A stretch of DNA of 64,000 nt from Borrelia sp. P9F1 (GTDB lineage: Bacteria > Spirochaetota > Spirochaetia > Borreliales > Borreliaceae): the NCBI RefSeq assembly GCF_030436115.1, contig NZ_CP129407.1, positions 860,367 through 924,366 of the forward strand. The letters are read 5' to 3'. A model generated the notes under the pieces. That model saw nothing but the letters and a program-made list of their open reading frames with translations. It was not told where the DNA came from and searched no databases. A program made the translations under genes and the position numbers. Shown here one piece after another: positions 58,460 through 64,000 of the stretch. How positions within the stretch are numbered: position 1 is the stretch's first letter; each line of letters begins with the position of its first letter.

Positions 58460-58533
58460 GATAATATTCTATCATATTCAAATTTAGTCAATTTTTATGT
58501 AATTTTATCTATTTTTATAACTTTTAAATTTAA

Positions 58534-58562
58534 TTGATTTTTTATTATTTAAGCTTTAATAT
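58534..58562 (+). promoter_or_regulatory. Candidate promoter of the arc operon
   Basis: TTGATT (58534-58539) and TAATAT (58557-58562) are 17 bp apart, giving a start near 58569, just before the palindrome at 58575-58590. Both boxes match consensus at four of six bases. The region is very AT-rich, and CATAAT at 58568-58573 is a rival -10 box. Confidence 0.4.
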
Positions 58563-58574
58563 GTAAGCATAATT

Positions 58575-58590
58575 AAAGTTTTTAAACTTT
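58575..58590 (+). promoter_or_regulatory. Palindrome at the start of the arc operon leader
   Basis: AAAGTTT (58575-58581) and AAACTTT (58584-58590) are exact inverse complements with a 2-bp centre, five bases before the AAAGGGG ribosome-binding site of arcA. A 2-nt loop is too tight for a good RNA hairpin, so a DNA operator over the transcription start is the better reading. Confidence 0.45.
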
Positions 58591-58610
58591 TTTATAAAGG
58601 GGTTTTGTAT

Positions 58611-59840
58611 ATGGAATGTTTAAAACCGATAAATGTATTTTCAGAAATAGGTCGTTTAAGGAAAGTTTTGTTACATAGGCCTGGAGAAGAATTGGAAAAC
58701 TTGACACCTTCGATAATGCAAAGATTATTATTTGACGATATTCCTTATCTTGAAGTTGCAAAACAAGAACATGATGCTTTTGCAGAAACTTTAAGAAATA
58801 ATGGAGCTGAAGTTGTCTACATTGAAGATCTAATTAGTGAGGCTATTTCTGGTAGTGATGAGATTAAAGATAGGTTTGTGTCTCAGTTTATTCTTGAGGC
58901 AGGAATTAGAACTGAAAATAAGACCAAGGCTTTAAAAGATTATTTTTATAATATGCCTGTTAGGGGTATGATTTCAAAGATGATAGCAGGAGTTACGAGA
59001 GATGAACTTAAGAATTATAAATCCGATTCTCTTAATTATTTGGTAAACAGTGAATATCCTTTAATTACGGATCCTATGCCTAATGTCCTTTTTACAAGAG
59101 ATCCCTTTGCAAGTATCGGCAATGGGGTAACAATAAACAGTATGAGAACTAGGACAAGGAGAAGGGAGACGATATTTGCAGAATATATTTTTAGTTATCA
59201 TCCTGTTTACAAGGAAAATATACCTAGGTGGTTTACTAGAGATGAAGATACTACTTTAGAAGGTGGAGATGAGCTAATTTTGAGTCGAGATGTTTTAGCT
59301 ATTGGTATTTCTGAGAGAACTGAGGCTGAATCTGTGGAAAAAGTAGCTCGGAAACTTTTTCAAGAGAAAGCATCTTTTAGTACTATTTTGGCTTTTCAAA
59401 TTCCACAGAGTAGAGCTTATATGCATCTGGATACAGTGTTTACCCAAATAGATCACAATACCTTTACAAGTTTTAGCAGTGATGATATGAGTTTTACTAT
59501 TTACGCTTTAACTTACGACTCGGGCTCTGGAAATATTAAGGTTAAGAGTGAGAAGGCTAAGTTGGAAGACATTTTAGGTTTTTACCTTGGGTATAAGGTT
59601 AACATAATAAATTGTGCCGGAGGGAATTTAATTCACGGGGCGAGGGAGCAGTGGAATGATGGAGCTAATACTTTAGCAATAGCTCCAGGGGAAGTGGTAG
59701 TTTATTCTAGAAATCATGTTACTAATAGATTGCTTGAAGAATTCGGAATTAAAGTCCATCAAATCCCTTCTAGTGAGCTTTCACGAGGAAGAGGTGGCCC
59801 AAGATGCATGTCAATGCCTTTAATAAGAGATGATGTTTAA
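58611..59840 (+). CDS. arcA: Arginine deiminase
   Basis: 409 residues. It converts arginine to citrulline and ammonia. Diagnostic motifs: [33 protein letters not shown], and the nucleophilic Cys in [10 protein letters not shown] near the C-terminus. I chose ATG 58611, 8 bp after AAAGGGG; the in-frame TTG at 58605 is too close to the ribosome-binding site. It starts the operon arcA-arcB-antiporter-arcC. Homologues in Borrelia are known at this location. Confidence 0.97.
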   Translation: MECLKPINVFSEIGRLRKVLLHRPGEELENLTPSIMQRLLFDDIPYLEVAKQEHDAFAETLRNNGAEVVYIEDLISEAISGSDEIKDRFVSQFILEAGIRTENKTKALKDYFYNMPVRGMISKMIAGVTRDELKNYKSDSLNYLVNSEYPLITDPMPNVLFTRDPFASIGNGVTINSMRTRTRRRETIFAEYIFSYHPVYKENIPRWFTRDEDTTLEGGDELILSRDVLAIGISERTEAESVEKVARKLFQEKASFSTILAFQIPQSRAYMHLDTVFTQIDHNTFTSFSSDDMSFTIYALTYDSGSGNIKVKSEKAKLEDILGFYLGYKVNIINCAGGNLIHGAREQWNDGANTLAIAPGEVVVYSRNHVTNRLLEEFGIKVHQIPSSELSRGRGGPRCMSMPLIRDDV

Positions 59841-59858
59841 TTAAGGAAGGAGAATTTT

Positions 59859-60842
59859 ATGTATAATTTGCGAAACAGAAGTTTTTTAAGGATTTTAGAT
59901 TTCACTCAAAAGGAAATCAAATATTTACTTGATCTGTCTCATAATTTAAAAAGAGCCAAGTATACTGGGGTTGAGGAGCAGAAACTTAGGGGAAAAAATA
60001 TAGCTATAATTTTTGAAAAAGATTCAACAAGAACAAGATGTGCATTTGAGGTTGCTGCTTATGATCAGGGCGCTAGGGTTACTTATTTGGGGCCCACTGG
60101 GAGTCAAATAGGAAAGAAGGAATCTATTGCTGATACTGCAAGAGTATTGGGGAGGATGTATGATGCTATTGAATTTAGGGGATTTTCTCAGCATGCTGTA
60201 GAGGATTTGTCTAGATATTCTAACGTTCCAGTTTATAATGGGCTGACAGATATTGCCCATCCGACACAGGTTCTTGCTGACTTTATGACTATTGAAGAGC
60301 ATAAGGGATGTTTAAAAAAATTGAAGCTGGTTTTTTGTGGCGATGGCAGAAATAATGTTGCTAATTCTTTAATGGAAGGTTGTGCCATTATGGGAATGGA
60401 TTTTAGAATATTTGCTCCAAAAGAGCTTTTCCCAGATCCAGAATTGGTATACAAGGTAAGGGAGATAGCTAACAAGAATGGAGGCAAGATTACTATTTCT
60501 AGTTCTATTGAAGAAACGGTTAAAGACGTTGATGTTGTATACACTGATGTTTGGGTATCTATGGGAGAAATTAATTGGGATGAAAGGATAAGACTTTTAA
60601 AGCCATATCAAGTTAATAGGGAACTTATGAAATTAGCAAAGGGAGATGCAATATTTATGCATTGTCTGCCGGCTTTTCATGATTTGAATACGGCGCTTGG
60701 TAAGGAACTATTTGATAAATATGGACTTGAAGGTGTTGAAGTTACGGATGATGTTTTTGAGAGTAATCAGTCTGTTGTGTTTGATGAGGCTGAAAATAGA
60801 TTGCATACGATTAAAGCTGTAATGGTTGCAACTTTGGGGTAG
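59859..60842 (+). CDS. arcB: Ornithine carbamoyltransferase (catabolic use)
   Basis: 327 residues. Carbamoyl-phosphate motif [20 protein letters not shown], ornithine loop HCLPAFHD and the DVWVSMGE segment. In the arginine deiminase pathway it runs backwards, splitting citrulline into ornithine and carbamoyl phosphate. AAGGAGAA precedes the ATG, and arcA ends 18 bp earlier. It is called argF in older Borrelia annotation; the operon context favours arcB. Confidence 0.96.
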   Translation: MYNLRNRSFLRILDFTQKEIKYLLDLSHNLKRAKYTGVEEQKLRGKNIAIIFEKDSTRTRCAFEVAAYDQGARVTYLGPTGSQIGKKESIADTARVLGRMYDAIEFRGFSQHAVEDLSRYSNVPVYNGLTDIAHPTQVLADFMTIEEHKGCLKKLKLVFCGDGRNNVANSLMEGCAIMGMDFRIFAPKELFPDPELVYKVREIANKNGGKITISSSIEETVKDVDVVYTDVWVSMGEINWDERIRLLKPYQVNRELMKLAKGDAIFMHCLPAFHDLNTALGKELFDKYGLEGVEVTDDVFESNQSVVFDEAENRLHTIKAVMVATLG

Positions 60843-60897
60843 TCTTGTTTACATTATGTTGTGTTAGGGGAATGTGAGGTGGATCAGGAGGGATAGC

Positions 60898-62310
60898 ATG
60901 ATTAGGAAAATCAAAATTCCGAGTAGTTTTACAATAATATTTTCTTTAATAGTTATTATGACGATATTGACTTATGTGTTACCAGCTGGTGAGTTTTCTA
61001 AAGAGATGAGAGAAGTTAGTGGGAGCATGAAAGAGGTTGTTGTGGCTGGGACTTATCACACAGTGGATAGGCCTCCTAGGGGATTTTTTGATGGTATTTA
61101 TACTGTTTTGACTTCAATGGCCAAGGGGATGGAGCATGCTGTTGAAGTTATTGTGTTTATTTTAATTGTTGGTGGAGCTTATGGTGTGATTTTGAGAACC
61201 GGGGCGGTCGATGCGGGGATAGCTGCAGCGATTAGAAAAATGGGAAACAAGGATAAGCTTCTTATTCCTTTTATGATGTTTATTTTTTCAATAGGAGGAA
61301 CTACAACAGGAATGTGTGAAGAGACACTTCCATTTTATCTTGTCATGATTCCTTTAGTGTTAGCCTTAGGTTACGATATGATAGTAGCGGTTTCAATTAT
61401 TGCATTGGGAGCTGGTATAGGAACCATGGCGTCCACTATTAATCCATTTGCAACAGGTATTGCGTCAGCGATCGCTGGTATTGATTTAAATGAGGGATTT
61501 TATTTTCGTATTGTTTTATATTTAGTATCTACTTTAGTTGCAATAATATATGTTTTAGTGTACGCAGTAAAGGTGAAGAATGATCCCACTAAATCTATAG
61601 TTTATGCAAAAAGGGAAGAGCATTATAATGCATTCATTAAAGATAGCGGGGGGAGTAGCGGATCTAGTATCCCAGAATTTACAAATAGACGTAAAATAGT
61701 TTTGCTTTTATATGGGGTAATGATTTTATTTTTGACGTATAGCATTATACAACTTGGTTGGTGGATGCAAGAGATGACCATGTTGTATCTCGGCACAGCC
61801 ATTCTTTCAGCCTTTGTTTGCAAGATGAGCGAGTCACAAATGTGGGATGCATTCATCGAGGGCGCTAAAGATATGATGACAGCCGCTATTATTATTGGAA
61901 TAGCTAGGGGAGTTATGATAGTAGCTGACGATGGATTGATTACAGCTACAATATTAAATGCAGCAGCGGAATTTTTGTACGGATTACCGAAGGCGTTGTT
62001 TATAGTTTTAAATGAGATTGTACAAATACTGATAGGATTTGTTGTTCCCTCATCATCTGGACATGCAAGTCTTACGATGCCAATAATGGCACCTTTGGCT
62101 GACTTTTTGGAAATGCCAAGAGCATCTGTTGTTATTGCAATGCAAACAGCATCTGGGCTTGTCAATTTATTAACTCCTACTGGAGTTATAATGGCAGTTT
62201 TAGGAATTGCAAGATTAGGATATGGAAGTTGGGTTAGGTTTGTTGTGCCGTTATTTGTTATTGAATTTATCATATGTATTTTGGTGATAATGGTCGCTGT
62301 TTATATTTAA
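60898..62310 (+). CDS. arcD: YfcC-family transporter, probable arginine/ornithine antiporter
   Basis: 470 residues and about 11-12 membrane helices, member of the YfcC/DcuC-like family (for example VLPAGEFSKE, GTTTGMCEETLPFYLVMIPL, GAGIGTMASTINPFATGIAS, PSSSGHASLTMPIMAPLADF, LLTPTGVIMAVLGIARLGYG). In several bacteria a YfcC-type protein replaces the usual ArcD in arc operons. Placement between arcB and arcC supports arginine/ornithine exchange; this is inferred. ATG 60898 is set by AGGAGGG; a longer frame from 60874 is unlikely. Confidence 0.85.
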   Translation: MIRKIKIPSSFTIIFSLIVIMTILTYVLPAGEFSKEMREVSGSMKEVVVAGTYHTVDRPPRGFFDGIYTVLTSMAKGMEHAVEVIVFILIVGGAYGVILRTGAVDAGIAAAIRKMGNKDKLLIPFMMFIFSIGGTTTGMCEETLPFYLVMIPLVLALGYDMIVAVSIIALGAGIGTMASTINPFATGIASAIAGIDLNEGFYFRIVLYLVSTLVAIIYVLVYAVKVKNDPTKSIVYAKREEHYNAFIKDSGGSSGSSIPEFTNRRKIVLLLYGVMILFLTYSIIQLGWWMQEMTMLYLGTAILSAFVCKMSESQMWDAFIEGAKDMMTAAIIIGIARGVMIVADDGLITATILNAAAEFLYGLPKALFIVLNEIVQILIGFVVPSSSGHASLTMPIMAPLADFLEMPRASVVIAMQTASGLVNLLTPTGVIMAVLGIARLGYGSWVRFVVPLFVIEFIICILVIMVAVYI

Positions 62311-62333
62311 TTATGGATGAGGAGTGTATGCAA

Positions 62334-63284
62334 ATGAGTGGTAAAAAGATGGTCATATGCCTTGGAGGAAATGCCTTGGAGGATGGCAGTGGCGATGCAA
62401 CAGCTGAAAAACAGTTGGAGGTTATAAGAAAAAGTATTACAGGTATTGTGGATTTAGTTGAGAGTGGATATGAAGTAGTTATTAGTCATGGCAATGGTCC
62501 GCAAGTAGGCAGGATAGTTCTTCAGAATGAAGTGGCTAAACATGAAACTCCTGCCATGCCACTTGATATATGCGGAGCGATGAGTCAAGGTATGATAGGG
62601 TATCATATTGAACAGGCGCTAAGAAATGAGTTTAATAGAAGGGGCATGAGCAAAGATGTTGCTGTATTGATTACTCAAGTTATAGTTGACAAAGAGGATA
62701 AAGGATTTAGAGATCCTAGTAAACCGATTGGTCCGTTTTACGACAGAGCTACGGCATTAGAACTTGAAAAGAGTAAGGGGTACGTTCTGAGAGAAGATAG
62801 TGGCAGGGGATATAGAAGAGTAGTGGCTTCTCCAATGCCGGTAGAAATAGTAGAGATTGAAGCAATAAAGGAATTAATTGGGAAGGGATTTATGGTCATT
62901 GCTTGTGGCGGCGGTGGAGTCCCTCTTGCAAGAGATTTGAGAGGAAATATTGAAGGAGTAAGTGCAGTAATTGATAAGGATTTCGCCTCATCTAGATTAG
63001 CTCAGGATGTAGGGGCAGATGTTTTGATTATACTTACAGCTGTTGAGAAAGTATCATTAAATTTTGGTAAGTCGGATGAGATTTTGTTGGGTGAGGTTAA
63101 TACTTCAGAGATGGAAAAATATATAGATGAGGGACATTTCGCAGCAGGATCTATGTTACCTAAAGTACAAGCTGGTGTTGAGTTTGTAAAGTCTAGTGAA
63201 GGAAGGGTGGCAATCATTACATCATTAGATAAGCTTGGTAAAGACATAGAGAATGCGAGAGATGGTACTATCATTAAAGGGTAA
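62334..63284 (+). CDS. arcC: Carbamate kinase
   Basis: 316 residues. It makes ATP from carbamoyl phosphate and ADP, the energy-yielding step of the arginine deiminase pathway. Motifs: MVICLGGNALE, SHGNGPQVGRIV, KPIGPFYDRATA, PVEIVEIEAIKELIGKGFMVIACGGGGVPL and GVSAVIDKDFASSRLAQDVGAD. I chose ATG 62334 (GAGGAG nine bases upstream); ATG 62328 is an alternative and the longer frame overlaps arcD. It starts 23 bp after arcD. Confidence 0.96.
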   Translation: MSGKKMVICLGGNALEDGSGDATAEKQLEVIRKSITGIVDLVESGYEVVISHGNGPQVGRIVLQNEVAKHETPAMPLDICGAMSQGMIGYHIEQALRNEFNRRGMSKDVAVLITQVIVDKEDKGFRDPSKPIGPFYDRATALELEKSKGYVLREDSGRGYRRVVASPMPVEIVEIEAIKELIGKGFMVIACGGGGVPLARDLRGNIEGVSAVIDKDFASSRLAQDVGADVLIILTAVEKVSLNFGKSDEILLGEVNTSEMEKYIDEGHFAAGSMLPKVQAGVEFVKSSEGRVAIITSLDKLGKDIENARDGTIIKG

Positions 63285-63308
63285 GGAATATGTAGGAAGC
63301 GAAATATG

Positions 63309-63348
63309 AGGGCGTGTTGAGGGTTTATTTTGCTTATGAATGCGCCCT
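63309..63348. terminator. Hairpin after arcC, possible bidirectional terminator
   Basis: AGGGCG (63309-63314) and CGCCCT (63343-63348) are inverse complements around a 28-nt loop, in the 112-bp gap between the arcC stop (63284) and the convergent transporter stop (63397). The stem is the most G+C-rich patch nearby. Only short T-runs flank it. Confidence 0.45.
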
Positions 63349-63396
63349 TATTTCCAGAGTTGTTGTAATTTTAATTCTTGGTTGTTTAAGATTTAG

Positions 63397-64000
63397 TTAC
63401 TTGGAAGAGTTGGTTTGTAATTTATCCTTAATCGACCTTTTTTCGCTTTTAAATTTGTATGTCACTATAGTGGATAAAGCACAGAAAACAAGCACTAGTA
63501 GGGTAAGTGTATTGATAGCGTTCATTAAATTAGATAAAGCCGTGCATATTAATAGTACTAAGAATGAGAATAAACGAGATATTGTGCTGTTAACGGAAGT
63601 TATAGTTCCTAAAACTTTTGAATTAACATTCTTTCGTAAAAAATATTCCAAGTTATTAGAATAAAGAGCAATTACAATTACTAAAAATACAATCATAGTA
63701 ATAAACATATAAATATGTGAAATCATTTTAATTAAAATGGATAATAAAGCTGTGGTAGCTAAGATGATATAAATATCATATGTTGAGTGTTTAATTTTCT
63801 TAAATATCCAAGCACCTGTGATATCTGACAAACGAAATAATGTATACATGGTTCCAAATGTACTAATGGGTATATTTTTATCAGTAAAAATTACTTGCCA
63901 GTATAAATAGAAAGGCTGAAGGAAAAACCGAATAGCACTAATTAAGATAAATAACTCTAAGAGCACTCTAGATCTTGAAAATCTAATTACATCTTTCTTG
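63397..64000 (-). CDS. Major facilitator superfamily transporter, C-terminal part (cut by window edge)
   Basis: The frame is open from base 64000 downward (KKDVIRFSRSRVLLELFIL...), so the gene begins outside the window; a GTG at 63966 is not the start. About 200 residues are visible with six membrane segments, matching the second half of a 12-helix MFS protein: RFFLQPFYLYWQVIFTD, STFGTMYTLFRLSDITGAWIF and later helices, ending in a Lys-rich tail (KFKSEKRSIKDKLQ). Substrate not readable; multidrug-type MFS is possible. It is convergent with the arc operon. Confidence 0.75.
   Translation of the reverse strand, partial: KKDVIRFSRSRVLLELFILISAIRFFLQPFYLYWQVIFTDKNIPISTFGTMYTLFRLSDITGAWIFKKIKHSTYDIYIILATTALLSILIKMISHIYMFITMIVFLVIVIALYSNNLEYFLRKNVNSKVLGTITSVNSTISRLFSFLVLLICTALSNLMNAINTLTLLVLVFCALSTIVTYKFKSEKRSIKDKLQTNSSK

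Noticed and set aside
61623-62273. A 216-codon open frame on the minus strand opposite the arcD-like gene
   Set aside because: It mirrors a membrane-protein gene and has no homology that I recognise; the plus-strand reading is clearly the real gene.
1-64000. tRNA, rRNA, CRISPR, IS elements, prophage or integron features
   Set aside because: No cloverleaf with a GTTCRA-type T-loop, no regularly spaced repeats, no transposase or integrase motifs were seen; nearly all space is accounted for by housekeeping genes.

Overview
The window is about 64 kb of AT-rich chromosome, roughly 30% G+C by eye, from a spirochaete of the genus Borrelia in the broad sense. The basis is gene order plus protein style. 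The run infB-rbfA-truB-rpsO-pnp, lptF-lptG-tgt-murJ, coaBC-panF, miaA, hrpA-topA, sbcD-sbcC, ROK-ileS-clpC-pgm-uvrB-uvrA-lptD-arcA-arcB follows the BB_0801 to BB_0843 order of the B. burgdorferi chromosome as I remember it. Genes not in that remembered order (a GlcNAc-type PTS permease, cutC, glycogen phosphorylase, carbamate kinase) suggest a lineage other than the classical Lyme group. That is inference from memory and was not searched. No rRNA, tRNA, CRISPR array, IS element or prophage was seen.

Region 1 (1-13853, + strand) is one long, tightly packed set of genes for translation and RNA (infB, rbfA, truB, rpsO, pnp, tgt) and for the envelope (a propeller-like lipoprotein, lptF, lptG, murJ, a HEAT-repeat protein). 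Many genes overlap by ATGA-type junctions. rpsO has its own promoter and a leader hairpin. Region 2 (13850-22770) has coaBC facing a pantothenate uptake pair (yhdT-panF), then a pseudouridine synthase, a P-loop/Asp23-like protein, murC, yicC, cmk, rpoZ, miaA and a 31-codon COX24-type ribosomal protein gene that is easy to miss. Region 3 (22786-26013) is accessory: a small lipoprotein, an outer-membrane-barrel-like protein, a secreted helical protein trailed by a stop-free but start-less antisense segment, and a sugar PTS permease.

Region 4 (26133-45604) holds topA-hrpA, sbcD-sbcC, a ROK kinase, cutC and glycogen phosphorylase, then on the minus strand pgm-clp-ileS-lipoprotein. Region 5 (45600-58459) holds pgm, uvrB-uvrA-lptD and a minus-strand group of two lipoproteins and RNase H. 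Region 6 (58534-63284) is a complete arginine deiminase operon, arcA-arcB-antiporter-arcC, able to make ATP from arginine. The right edge cuts a major facilitator transporter gene.

The most notable observations are: (a) the Clp ATPase has a degenerate second AAA+ module (Walker B, sensor 1 and arginine finger all changed), and its N-domain coding runs upstream of the first ATG to an apparent ATT or ATA start that overlaps or abuts the pgm stop; (b) SbcC has no zinc-hook CxxC; (c) IF2 and PNPase both carry Gly/Arg/Tyr-rich inserts, with repeats and G-runs in infB; (d) perfect inverted repeats that look like operators lie in three promoter regions; (e) the LptD/F/G machinery sits in a genus that makes no LPS.
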